Source: Imperialibacter sp040222385
GTDB lineage: Bacteria > Bacteroidota > Bacteroidia > Cytophagales > Cyclobacteriaceae
DNA: 64,000 nucleotides
Direction of reading: 5' to 3'
Assembly: GCF_040222385.1 (NCBI RefSeq)
Contig: NZ_JAVKDF010000028.1
Coordinates: 115,519 to 179,518 of the forward strand
The notes beneath the pieces were generated by a model. It did no database searches. It was not told where the DNA came from and worked only from the letters and a program-made list of their open reading frames with translations. Positions 41,813-50,423 of this stretch are shown one piece after another (the first letter of the stretch is position 1; each line of letters begins with the position of its first letter). The position numbers and the translations under genes were made by a program.

Positions 41813-43408
41813 ATGAAAATCATCTTGTTTGTTTTCAGTCTCGCTATAAGCATTTCTGCAATTGCGCAAAATGATGTAAGGTTTGTGGCAGATCCAGGCC
41901 AGGCCAACACTCGATTTACGTCGCAAACTGGGCTCATCCGAGGGGGGCAAATCACCAAAAGCCAGGCGAGTCAGTTGTATTTGCCGACAGGTGAATACCT
42001 GGTTCACTGGAGGAGAAGTGAAATCAAACAATACGACATGATTTTCACAGGTGATGGTTGGATTCCTAGTAGCGTCCATTTGTGGGAAGGTTATGGCTCG
42101 GATGGTAAAGATCGTTTTATTGCAACGACAATTGACGGGAAGATCAACTCAATGAGGTGGTATGAAAAGGAAGAGTATTTTCAGTTGATCCGTCTTGATT
42201 CTTCCATGTACCAGTTTTCTGCTAACAACAGTAGTGATCTAAATCTCAACGTCAATTGTGGTTTTGATCTGCACATGGATCTAGAAACCAAAGTTGGTAG
42301 TGCTGGAAGTCGGCTCGCTTACTCAAGTTGCCAATTGATCGAGTTCCAAATCGTGAGTGATATGGGCCTTGGTGGGACATTGGAGCAGTTTGGAAGGGCA
42401 GAGGCCGAGATTTTAGAGTACTTTTCAATTGTACAGACTTACTTCAGCAGTTTCGATATTGACTTCAACCTGCGCATCAAGCAACTCGTAATGCCTATAG
42501 AAGAAAGCCCATTTCCACCTGTGGCCGATCCTTCAGTAAAAAGTTTTGGCGATGTGAATTTCTACTTAAGAAACTGGCTGGAAAAGAAAGAAATATCAGC
42601 TGGTTTATTTGATTTCACAATTGGAATAACCCAATTCAACTATAACACGGGAAACTACATCGGTCATCTGTTTGCTGCACCCGAGACATCTCTTGGGATG
42701 ATGCTAATTGAACGCCAAAATTCACTTACAACTACTGTCGCCACTATAGTGCACGAGATTGGACATGCGTTTGGTTCGGGACATGATTCTACGGAGGGTT
42801 ATCTGATGTCAGCCAATATAAGTGGAGGCTCCTGGAGTAGAAAAAGTAAGGATGAGATCAATGAATATATGTCGAGCCCTGAGGTATTGGCACATTTTCA
42901 ACAATGCCCAAGATTGGTTTTCTCAGCTGACAGGATAGAAGAAAACGTGGTTTTGAATTGGGAAACAAGCTACGAATATCAGGTTAGCTACTACGTTCTG
43001 CTTTTAGAGAGCACAGGAGTTCTTGACACAATTCCTGCTATTGGCAAAGAAAATGAACCGGTTGGCTATGAATTCATTCACAAAAACCCAGCGCTTGAGA
43101 GAAATATCTACAGAATCTATCAGTATTCGATATACAATGAACTTGTTGCCTCTGCCAATATTGCCATAGATTTGTCTGGTGCAGAAGCAAAAAAGGAAAC
43201 CAGCTATGGACCAAACCCTTTCAGGGAGAACTTACATATAGAGCTGGGTAAGCCGGCAGAGGAAATAACAATTTATGATATCTCCGGTGCGATTTACTTT
43301 CAGCAAAAAATCACGGAATCCACCTTTGATGTTGCCACTGGGACATGGAAGAAAGGGCTCTACTTTTTTAACGTAGATGGTGAAGTGTATAAGATAATCA
43401 AGCAGTAG
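41813..43408 (+). CDS. Secreted reprolysin-like metalloprotease with T9SS type A tag
   Basis: The protein has 531 residues with signal peptide MKIILFVFSLAISISAIAQ. Residues of about 155-365 form a metzincin domain: the zinc motif HEIGHAFGSGHDS (HExxHxxGxxHD, near 311-323) and a Met-turn in YLMSAN ten residues on. This is the reprolysin (M12B-like) pattern. The N-terminal 150 residues are probably a propeptide. The C-terminal ~75 residues form a type A sorting domain (YGPNPFRENLHIEL, EITIYDISGA, WKKGLYFFNVDG, KIIKQ), so the enzyme should be released or surface-attached through T9SS. Single gene. Confidence 0.93.
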   Translation: MKIILFVFSLAISISAIAQNDVRFVADPGQANTRFTSQTGLIRGGQITKSQASQLYLPTGEYLVHWRRSEIKQYDMIFTGDGWIPSSVHLWEGYGSDGKDRFIATTIDGKINSMRWYEKEEYFQLIRLDSSMYQFSANNSSDLNLNVNCGFDLHMDLETKVGSAGSRLAYSSCQLIEFQIVSDMGLGGTLEQFGRAEAEILEYFSIVQTYFSSFDIDFNLRIKQLVMPIEESPFPPVADPSVKSFGDVNFYLRNWLEKKEISAGLFDFTIGITQFNYNTGNYIGHLFAAPETSLGMMLIERQNSLTTTVATIVHEIGHAFGSGHDSTEGYLMSANISGGSWSRKSKDEINEYMSSPEVLAHFQQCPRLVFSADRIEENVVLNWETSYEYQVSYYVLLLESTGVLDTIPAIGKENEPVGYEFIHKNPALERNIYRIYQYSIYNELVASANIAIDLSGAEAKKETSYGPNPFRENLHIELGKPAEEITIYDISGAIYFQQKITESTFDVATGTWKKGLYFFNVDGEVYKIIKQ

Positions 43409-43458
43409 GAATAATAGAGCGTTACTTGAAAAAGCCGCCTGCCTGGATTGATCAAGGA

Positions 43459-44736
43459 CTACTTGACTTCCTCTCCTCCAATCCAAACCCCTGAAATACT
43501 CTTACTGTTCTTAATATCTTCCAGCGGATTGGCATCCAGCACCACAAAGTCTGCCCAATAGCCTGACGCAATTTTGCCGATATCTTTGAGATCAAGGCAC
43601 TTGGCAGCGTCGCTCGTTGCCGACACGATGATTTGCATAGGGCTCAGCCCGGCCTCTGCCATCATGGCCATTTCCAGGTGCTCAAAGTAGCCCATAAAAC
43701 GGGTGGGGATGCCACTGTCGGTGCCAAAGGCAATGGTGATACCGTTGTCAGCAAGCGTCTTCAAATTGGCCATGGCGGTTGGTAACTGCTGTTTGTAGGT
43801 TTGGGCGCTTTTGCTGTTTTTGACCTGCGCTTGTCTGGCCGGGTCAAGCAGCGGCTGCACTGTGGCCTCATTAAATTCCTTCTGAAAGAAAGGGTCTGAA
43901 AAGAAGAAAGCCGTGTCCTCATAAACATAAGTGGAAAGCTCCCTGGTGAGGGTAGGGCAGTAGCAAACTTTCTTTTCTTTGAGCAGGCCGGCAAGCTCAT
44001 CGTCCACCGGGAGGTCACGGACACTGTGGGCGAGGAAGTCAGAGCCAGCTGCCAATAGTTTTTTAGCGTCGTCCAGATAGTACATATGAGTGGCTATTTT
44101 GTAGCCCAGCTCATGAGAGCGGTTGATCACTGCCTGATAGATTTCCTCAGTCATTTTTGGGCTGCTGCCGAGGTTGTCGTCCACCCTTATTTTCATAAAG
44201 TCAACCCCCATGGCATCATTTTGATCTACTACGGCAACAGCCTCTTCCGGAGTATTGCCGGAAATCACCTCCCCTGCGATGTACAAACGGGCTCTTTGCC
44301 TGGCCGCTGTATCTACGGCTGCTCTTAACGATACCGCTTCTTCTTTGTCAGCCCCCAGACTGACCACTGTGGTGACGCCGTATCTGGCAAAAAGGCTAAG
44401 ATTGTCGATTACATTTTGCCTTGAGTAGTGTCCACCTTCTATGCCTTTTACATCACCAACGTGGCCATGTGCATTGATAAGGCCTGGGATGATGGTCTTG
44501 CCCGAAAGGTCTTTCACTGTGGTGTTGTCGGGCAAAGTCACCTCACTCGTTGCCCCCATCGTCACAATACGACCATCTGCCACCAGCAGCACACCATTTT
44601 GGATAGGTGCAGCGCCAGTTCCATCAATAATAGTGGCTCCGGTGAAGGCTGTGTAAACTTTGTTGTCGGTTTCCTTTGGCGCTGAGCAAGAAATAAAACC
44701 CATAAGGGCCAGAACAAGGCAGTGGCTAGTTTTCAT
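43459..44736 (-). CDS. Amidohydrolase family lipoprotein
   Basis: The protein has 425 residues with lipoprotein signal CLVLALMGFISCSAP. An amidohydrolase core follows: ATIIDGTGAAPIQNGVLLVADGRI, the metal motif IIPGLINAHGHVGD (HxH), later His residues in YKIATHMYY and FLAHSVRDL, and the catalytic Asp in FGTDSG. The end ASGYWADFVVLDANPLEDI is typical of the imidazolonepropionase-like group, whose members hydrolyse cyclic amides or peptides. The exact substrate is open. It converges with the metalloprotease gene. Confidence 0.9.
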   Translation of the reverse strand: MKTSHCLVLALMGFISCSAPKETDNKVYTAFTGATIIDGTGAAPIQNGVLLVADGRIVTMGATSEVTLPDNTTVKDLSGKTIIPGLINAHGHVGDVKGIEGGHYSRQNVIDNLSLFARYGVTTVVSLGADKEEAVSLRAAVDTAARQRARLYIAGEVISGNTPEEAVAVVDQNDAMGVDFMKIRVDDNLGSSPKMTEEIYQAVINRSHELGYKIATHMYYLDDAKKLLAAGSDFLAHSVRDLPVDDELAGLLKEKKVCYCPTLTRELSTYVYEDTAFFFSDPFFQKEFNEATVQPLLDPARQAQVKNSKSAQTYKQQLPTAMANLKTLADNGITIAFGTDSGIPTRFMGYFEHLEMAMMAEAGLSPMQIIVSATSDAAKCLDLKDIGKIASGYWADFVVLDANPLEDIKNSKSISGVWIGGEEVK

Positions 44737-44797
44737 CTAATAAAGATAATGAATTTCAGGGCTGGGCATAGCGGGATGGCTTATTCTGGCGGTGACG

Positions 44798-46384
44798 CTA
44801 TATGTCTATGATAGATTCTTCAAAAGTTTCGGGGTCAACGGCCTTATTCTTAAGCCGAGTTTTGTAGGTGTAGATCGTGTTAATGGAGTAATTCAGTAAG
44901 CGAGCTATTTGATTGTTGTCGTTGATGCCGAGTCTCAAAAGAGCGTATATCCGGATTTCAGGGGTGAGTAACTTCATATGTGAATCTAATTGCTCATCTT
45001 TTTTCAGCAGGCCATTGAGCTTCTCTATAAAGTCAGGAAAGAGGTTGAGAAACATATCATCGAAGTTCTTGTAAAGCAGCTCCCGCTCTTTGAAGGAATT
45101 AATGTTGTCCGTGATCTCTGAAAGGTCGTCAAACTTTCTTTGACTTAGTTTTCGGTTGATAGAGGTCACTAGCTTTTCTGTTTTGAACAGGTGCTCCGAA
45201 ATAAGGTTAAAAAACTGTCCAATATAAGCCTCTTTGATTTTGTTGGATTCTTCCAGCTTGTGATTGGTATTGAACAGTGATTCGTTGGCGGTGTCGAGGT
45301 TTCGCTTTGATATCCGAAGTTTACGGAGCTGCCGGAAAATGATAAATAGGAACAGCCCCAGGGCAATCACCAGCAGGGTGATGATGTAGGAGTAGTTGAT
45401 GACCCTTGTGTTTCTGCTTTCCAGCTCCTGGTACTGTTTTCCCTCGATAATTGGAAGTATGTCTGATACCTCTACTTTTCGAAGCCGGGACGAGTAGAAG
45501 TTGGCGTCGTCGAGGGCTTGTTTGATAAACAGAGAGGATCGACGCAAGTCACCCTTCCTGAAAAGGCTTTCTGCCAACTCCCTCATAGAAACGTTCTCCT
45601 TTACAGCACCTCTGATATCATTTATGGCTGAGAGTGCTTTGTAGTAGATGGCTTTTTCAGGGAATTTTTCATCAAAAACGACCCCCATATCATACGACCT
45701 CATGGCCAGCTGATGGTGAGTCAATTTAAAGTTTTTGACCATTGAGAGGTACACTCTTTCTGTCTCTTCGAAGTCGCCTTCCGCCTGACTGATCTGGATG
45801 CGAATAAAATGAGAGCGAAGGGAGGACTGCGAATGAAGCGCCAATTCCCTGGTCATATAGTCTCTGCTTCTTTGCTGGTAGATTTTGGCGTAATAAAAAT
45901 CCTTTACGAAGTAGGCCATGAAATCGTAGAGCCTTGTGGTGACCGAATAGAACTCACTTCGGATGCTATCAGGAACGTTGGTCAGGTCTACCGCCTCCAG
46001 GGTGTCGGCAGCCTCCTTCAGCAGTCCGCCCGACTCCAGCACAAAAGCTGTTTTGATGCGAGCGGTTTGAATACACTCAAAAGATCCGATTTGATAGGCG
46101 AGGTCAGAGAGTTTGAGTGAATAGAAAAATGCGGAATCGTATTGGAAGGACTTGTATTGATCCACTATGTGCCAGCATGCCCTGTATTTGTCGCTGAGAC
46201 TGCTTGATTTACTGAGAGAGGATTTATAGGCGTCTAAGGTGCTCAACTTCTTTTGTATATACGACTCTTTAATCGCAATTTCTCCCTCAAGTACTGTTAA
46301 AATACTATCGGTATTCAAAAGGGGAACCTCTTGGGAGAAAGCGAGATAGGGAACAAAAAATGCAATTAAGAGGTACTTTTTCAT
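44798..46384 (-). CDS. DUF6377 membrane-bound TPR/HTH regulator
   Basis: The protein has 528 residues with signal peptide YLLIAFFVPYLAFSQ. A periplasmic alpha-helical TPR-like domain (about 60-320) is followed by one TM helix (YSYIITLLVIALGLFLFIIF, near 330-350), a coiled coil and a cytoplasmic region ending in an HTH (TPEIRIYALLRLGINDNNQIARLLNYSINTIYTYKTRLKNKA). This architecture is that of DUF6377, a one-component membrane-tethered regulator in Bacteroidota, often found next to SusCD polysaccharide loci. No SusCD pair is nearby here. Its targets are unknown. Confidence 0.85.
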   Translation of the reverse strand: MKKYLLIAFFVPYLAFSQEVPLLNTDSILTVLEGEIAIKESYIQKKLSTLDAYKSSLSKSSSLSDKYRACWHIVDQYKSFQYDSAFFYSLKLSDLAYQIGSFECIQTARIKTAFVLESGGLLKEAADTLEAVDLTNVPDSIRSEFYSVTTRLYDFMAYFVKDFYYAKIYQQRSRDYMTRELALHSQSSLRSHFIRIQISQAEGDFEETERVYLSMVKNFKLTHHQLAMRSYDMGVVFDEKFPEKAIYYKALSAINDIRGAVKENVSMRELAESLFRKGDLRRSSLFIKQALDDANFYSSRLRKVEVSDILPIIEGKQYQELESRNTRVINYSYIITLLVIALGLFLFIIFRQLRKLRISKRNLDTANESLFNTNHKLEESNKIKEAYIGQFFNLISEHLFKTEKLVTSINRKLSQRKFDDLSEITDNINSFKERELLYKNFDDMFLNLFPDFIEKLNGLLKKDEQLDSHMKLLTPEIRIYALLRLGINDNNQIARLLNYSINTIYTYKTRLKNKAVDPETFEESIIDI

Positions 46385-46527
46385 TGAGTTAACCTATCAT
46401 AAAAGGCAGTTGAATTTCCTTGTCAGAGAGGTGGCTGCCTCGGAGTTGCGTCCATGGCAGCACTGGTTTCTGGTAAGGTATTTCTCCTCTTTTAGAAAAT
46501 TAACTCATTTTAAGCTTTTTTCAGGAC

Positions 46528-46560
46528 AAAAAAATGACCGGAGATATAAAACCCCCGGTC
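46528..46560 (-). terminator. Rho-independent terminator of the 46657-47103 gene
   Basis: On the minus strand, GACCGG and CCGGTC arms (46555-46560 and 46536-46541) form a GC-rich stem extended by a G-U pair, and a seven-T run follows. A second hairpin (TTTCGGG/CCCGAAA, 46574-46593) lies just upstream of it. Confidence 0.75.
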
Positions 46561-46656
46561 AACCCTACAAACCTTTCGGGTGCTTTCCCGAAATGATGTG
46601 GAATGATACTTTATAATTTATCGTTGCGGCGAAGCAATCGAAAAATCTTTTGCTGC

Positions 46657-47103
46657 CTAGCTGGCCATTTTCGGCATTCTTTCTATTTGAGATTTATCTG
46701 AAACCGTATAGTTAATCAATATTGTTTTGTCTGAACACTGGAGAATGGCATCGTCTTTTAAAATTGCCTCGCTGATAAACCGGGTTGCTCCAATAATTAC
46801 TTGAGAACCGCCTTCCACCGAAATAAACTTCACTTCTTTGCAATTGAGCTTACTGAAGTCCAGGCGACAGTTGCCTGAGGCATTTTTTACTGTGAGTTTC
46901 CGGCAGATGCCGTTAAATGAAACGGCGCCGGTCCCTGCGATATCAAATTCGACGGCGCCCTTTGGATTGTAAATCATGCCAGCCAAATCGAACTGACCGT
47001 TGGCTATGAATTCTACGTCGCCAAAATTTCCTATAAGAAGGTCGCTGCTTTTGCTGTCGCCTTCGAACTTCATTGTTCTGCTGTTTGAGTAGGGTTGTAT
47101 CAT
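46657..47103 (-). CDS. Hypothetical short beta-solenoid-like protein
   Basis: The protein has 148 residues and no signal peptide or TM. The chain is a ladder of short strands, roughly 20 residues per turn (DLLIGNFGDVEFIANGQ, LAGMIYNPKGAVEFDIAG, AVSFNGICRKLTVKNASGN, CRLDFSKLNCKEVKFISVEGG). This resembles a bactofilin- or GIN-domain-type beta-helix, but no motif fixes the family. It stands alone with its own terminator. It may be a cytosolic scaffold. Confidence 0.65.
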   Translation of the reverse strand: MIQPYSNSRTMKFEGDSKSSDLLIGNFGDVEFIANGQFDLAGMIYNPKGAVEFDIAGTGAVSFNGICRKLTVKNASGNCRLDFSKLNCKEVKFISVEGGSQVIIGATRFISEAILKDDAILQCSDKTILINYTVSDKSQIERMPKMAS

Positions 47104-47315
47104 AATGTATCAGTTTGTAGGTACAGGGATGAATGGTAAAGCGACTGAGATTGTGAGCTTCGAAATTTAATCCTCGTATTTTACCATACAGCTGTTGAAT
47201 ATTATGAAATTACCTATAGGGGAAGGAAAGGGAAAAAAGTGATTGCCGAATATAGAAATATTTAACCCTTTAAATGCATAACAATCTGGTTGTCAAACAA
47301 ATAGATTGTTTTTGA

Positions 47316-47427
47316 TTGCCTCATGATATAGATATAATATAGCCGTGGAAATCCGGTTTTCTCACCGGATTCTATTAGTGGAGTACCCGAATGGGATGAG
47401 GCAACTGCTTTGGGTTGCTCCTTTTTA
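47316..47427 (+). ncRNA. Candidate small RNA with alternative hairpins
   Basis: Plus-strand elements are: TTGCCTCAT (47316-47324) perfectly complementary to ATGAGGCAA (47396-47404); a hairpin ATCCGGT (47351-47357) / ACCGGAT (47364-47370); and GGCAAC pairing with GTTGCT around 47400-47419, followed by CCTTTTTATT, a terminator-like end. The first and last pairings use the same bases and exclude each other. No plus-strand gene lies downstream until 48854. The call rests on pairing only. Confidence 0.35.
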
Positions 47428-47471
47428 TTCCAGAGCTGATGAGAATTGTAGTGTAGGTTTTTTTCAGACAG

Positions 47472-48710
47472 CTAGTATGCTTCTGATGGGAAGTTGTTCC
47501 CATCCCAACCTGAGTAAGCCATTCTCCTTCGGGTGAGCCGGTAGGGGAGGATAAGATAAATGACATAGGCCCAGCCAGTTAAAAGAACAACACCCAAAAA
47601 GCGAAACAGCAACGTGGCTGATGCATTGATGGTTGTTTCGGATACTTTGAATGGCATATCACTATAGCGGAACACAGGGTTGAGGTAGAGAGATGTGCCG
47701 TCTGCGTAACTCACAACTGCTCTTACATATTCGTCACCCGGTGCCAGGGTATAACTGGCTACTGAACTGCCGGATGTTTTTGATAATTCAGAGCCATTTT
47801 TCCCAATAAAAGTAATTTCATCAGCTATTTCACTCACTTGAAGAGAGATGGTGTCATGAACAACCTGGAGACAGATCAACTGAGGAGCGTTTCCAATCCT
47901 ATGCGCTTTTTGAGCCAGCGTTTCATTCTCCATTTTCATCAAACTCATGCCATAGCTGTTACCAGTTCTTAAGGCATTAAACAAATTGTCTTTGTTTACC
48001 TCCGCTACATTCACCACAGTACAAAATCGCCCCAGACTGGAGGTTTTGAAAACGTTGTGTATATCGTCGTTGCCAACAACGAAAACGGGTTTGCCTGCCG
48101 ACAAGGCGGCATCCCAATGATCGAACGATTGGGCAGCCGGATTGAGTACCTCCATACACCGGTAGCCTTCCAGGTATTGGAGGTCGCTTGTGGCGAAACC
48201 GCTGCGGATGGCAGGGTGATTGAGAACAACCAGCGTTTCCGGATTCTGCGATAGTTTATTGAGCAGCCATTGCTTGTTCCAGAGCGTCTGCGGCATAATA
48301 TAGTCGAGCCACGTTACTTTTTCGTCACCAAGTACCTGATAGTGCGTTTTTTTTACATTGTAACCATGCTCATAGGCTGGGATGTAGTTGGAGCTGCCTG
48401 CTTGGAACTTGTCGATGGCATGATACTCTGACACGGAATGGAAGGCGTAACCCAGCGAGTCATAGGCTTTCCATATATCCTCAGCTGTTCCATTACCATT
48501 AGTGAAGCCGTGCCAGGCATTTGAGTGAGCATGCAAATTGGCTTTTTGCCAATGCAATGAGTCAGCCTTTGCATACGGATTGTAAATATTGGGGCCAGAA
48601 AATGATGTGGGTTCCTGAAAGTTGAATCGTGGACAGAATAGAAATTGCTGGACAGACAGCGTGAAAAAAAATGTCAGGAGTACGAGAAGCGTGTTTCGAA
48701 GAACCTTCAT
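47472..48710 (-). CDS. Membrane-anchored PHP-domain protein
   Basis: The protein has 412 residues with an N-terminal anchor (LLVLLTFFFTLSVQQFLF) and a C-terminal TM (LLFRFLGVVLLTGWAYVIYLIL). Between them is a PHP-type metal hydrolase domain with NLHAHSNAW, FHSVSEYHAI, VVLNHPAIRSGF and VVGNDDIH, which supply the expected His/Asp ligands. A beta-sandwich follows. PHP proteins of this type hydrolyse phosphoesters, but the substrate is unknown. The last codons form a perfect hairpin (GATGGGAA/TTCCCATC, 47487-47506). The gene is divergent from the glycosyltransferase gene. Confidence 0.8.
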   Translation of the reverse strand: MKVLRNTLLVLLTFFFTLSVQQFLFCPRFNFQEPTSFSGPNIYNPYAKADSLHWQKANLHAHSNAWHGFTNGNGTAEDIWKAYDSLGYAFHSVSEYHAIDKFQAGSSNYIPAYEHGYNVKKTHYQVLGDEKVTWLDYIMPQTLWNKQWLLNKLSQNPETLVVLNHPAIRSGFATSDLQYLEGYRCMEVLNPAAQSFDHWDAALSAGKPVFVVGNDDIHNVFKTSSLGRFCTVVNVAEVNKDNLFNALRTGNSYGMSLMKMENETLAQKAHRIGNAPQLICLQVVHDTISLQVSEIADEITFIGKNGSELSKTSGSSVASYTLAPGDEYVRAVVSYADGTSLYLNPVFRYSDMPFKVSETTINASATLLFRFLGVVLLTGWAYVIYLILPYRLTRRRMAYSGWDGNNFPSEAY

Positions 48711-48840
48711 TCTGCGAAGTTCCGCATCGTTTGTTTCCAGACTACGAACAAAAGAATATGAAAAAATTAATTTGAGAATCGGCGTGTTAAGCTCTTGTGA
48801 AGTTCGGCCTGTGTCTTACCAACATAGGTGCCCTGTAGCC

Positions 48841-48848
48841 TATCTTTA
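48841..48848 (+). promoter_or_regulatory. Candidate -7 element very close to the start codon
   Basis: TATCTTTA fits TAnnTTTG except for the last base and ends 5 bp before the ATG at 48854. If used, the transcript would begin at or next to the start codon, giving a leaderless mRNA, or translation would start at the ATG at 48884. Confidence 0.4.
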
Positions 48849-48853
48849 GCACT

Positions 48854-50419
48854 ATGAAGAACAGACTTTGGGTAATTGTGATGGCGGGATTGCTGAGCTA
48901 TGGCTGGAATTTCTGGGGAACCTCTATTTACTTTCTCGACGAGGCCAAGAATGCGCAGTGTGCTGCAGAAATGTTGGAAACAAGAGATTTTTTCGTCCCC
49001 AGATTTAACGGCCAGTTTCATGACAAGCCCGTGCTCCAGTACGTTTTTATGATGGGTGCCTATCAGTTATTCGGCATCAATTCGTTTTCAGCCAGGTTGT
49101 TTTCTGTTCTTTTTGGTGTTTTAATGCTGATAGTTGTTTTTCAGTTTGTGAAAAAACTACTCGGTGAAAAAGTAGCTTTCTACGCCGCTCTCATTCTTGC
49201 AGCCTCGCTTCAGATGTCGTGGCAGTTTCGCATGGCGGCCCCGGATCCTTATTTGCTGTTCCTTCTTACCCTTGGCATGTTGTCGTTTTTCTATGGCTAC
49301 CAAACTCACAAGAGCACATATCTCTACGTGTTCTACCTCTGCATAGGTCTCGGGTTTGTGGCCAAAGGACCAATTGCCTATGCCTTACCGGGTCTGTCTG
49401 TTGTTGTTTTTTTGTTGCTCAATAGAGACTTCAGCTGGCAAAGGATTGTGTCACTCAGGGCTTTCGAAGGTATTGTACTGTCGCTGGCGATTGGTCTGCC
49501 ATGGTATGTAGGCACGGGGCTGGCTACCAACTGGGAATGGCCTGAGTACTTTTTCATTACGCACAACATTTCCAGGTATACAAGCACCTTCGAAGGTCAT
49601 CATGGTTTCCCGTTCGATGGCGTTGTGATAGTGATTGCAGCACTACTTCCGCTGTCGGTATTTTTGCCTCAGGCTTTTTTTGTTGGCTGGAAGGAAAGGA
49701 AACAACAGCCGTTTCTGCTGTTTTCTATCAGTGTCTTCATAGCTGTTATCGGCTTTTTCTTCTTTTCGCAGACGGTGCTGCCAAGCTACCCGGCGCCATG
49801 TATGCCGTTTGTGGCCGTTTTGCTAGGCTATTTCCTGGTAAAGGTGGAAGAAGAGAAGGGCTGGCAGCGATTCAGACCAATTTTTAATGCGTTTGTTTAC
49901 CTCATTATTTCCATCGCACTGCCCGTTGCGGCATGGATAGCCTTCCAAAACATCCCGGAGCTTAAGCAGCTGTCTCCTGGCTATTCGCTGGTATTTGTGA
50001 TTGCTTCCCTGGGTGGTGTGCTCGGTCTCTGGTTTATACATCAGAAGAAGATGGCGAGCGCCTTGTATAGCTACACGGCTTCATTTGTTGTTCTCCTGAT
50101 GCTTGTTTTTCAGTTTCCTATGCCGGCGGTAGATCGGCTAAACCCGGTAGCGAATAGCCTGGCCTTAATTAAAGGCTATGACATGCCCGTGGTGCACTAT
50201 CGAAGAATCAATCCCGCCTATGTATTCAATCTTCACCGAATTGTCCCTGATCTGCACAACGAGGAGGAACTGGATGATTTCATTAAAGCGCATGGTTCAG
50301 TCATTGTGATTTCCGCCGAGAAGGAGTGGAGGGATGTGAGAAGAACGGACATGAAGCAAGTATTTGAAGGAAGGTACCTTTTCGAGCCGCCAACGGCCAT
50401 TATAATGGTCAAAGAATAG
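48854..50419 (+). CDS. ArnT-like GT39/GT83 membrane glycosyltransferase
   Basis: The protein has 521 residues and about 11-12 TM helices. The first periplasmic loop carries the GT-C motif FLDEAKNAQCAAEM (the acidic residues after the first helix) and FNGQFHDKPVLQYVFM. The next loops hold WQFRMAAPDPYLLFLLTLG and GLGFVAKGPIAY, all typical of ArnT/PMT relatives that use polyprenyl-phosphate sugars. It probably transfers a sugar to lipid A, a glycan or a protein in the periplasm. The GtrB/ArnC-like GT2 encoded convergently 4 bp away could make its donor. Confidence 0.92.
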   Translation: MKNRLWVIVMAGLLSYGWNFWGTSIYFLDEAKNAQCAAEMLETRDFFVPRFNGQFHDKPVLQYVFMMGAYQLFGINSFSARLFSVLFGVLMLIVVFQFVKKLLGEKVAFYAALILAASLQMSWQFRMAAPDPYLLFLLTLGMLSFFYGYQTHKSTYLYVFYLCIGLGFVAKGPIAYALPGLSVVVFLLLNRDFSWQRIVSLRAFEGIVLSLAIGLPWYVGTGLATNWEWPEYFFITHNISRYTSTFEGHHGFPFDGVVIVIAALLPLSVFLPQAFFVGWKERKQQPFLLFSISVFIAVIGFFFFSQTVLPSYPAPCMPFVAVLLGYFLVKVEEEKGWQRFRPIFNAFVYLIISIALPVAAWIAFQNIPELKQLSPGYSLVFVIASLGGVLGLWFIHQKKMASALYSYTASFVVLLMLVFQFPMPAVDRLNPVANSLALIKGYDMPVVHYRRINPAYVFNLHRIVPDLHNEEELDDFIKAHGSVIVISAEKEWRDVRRTDMKQVFEGRYLFEPPTAIIMVKE

Positions 50420-50423
50420 GAGA

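Noticed and set aside
46574..46593. Hairpin TTTCGGG/CCCGAAA as a separate terminator
   Set aside because: It has no T-run on either strand; the adjacent hairpin with seven T is the better terminator.
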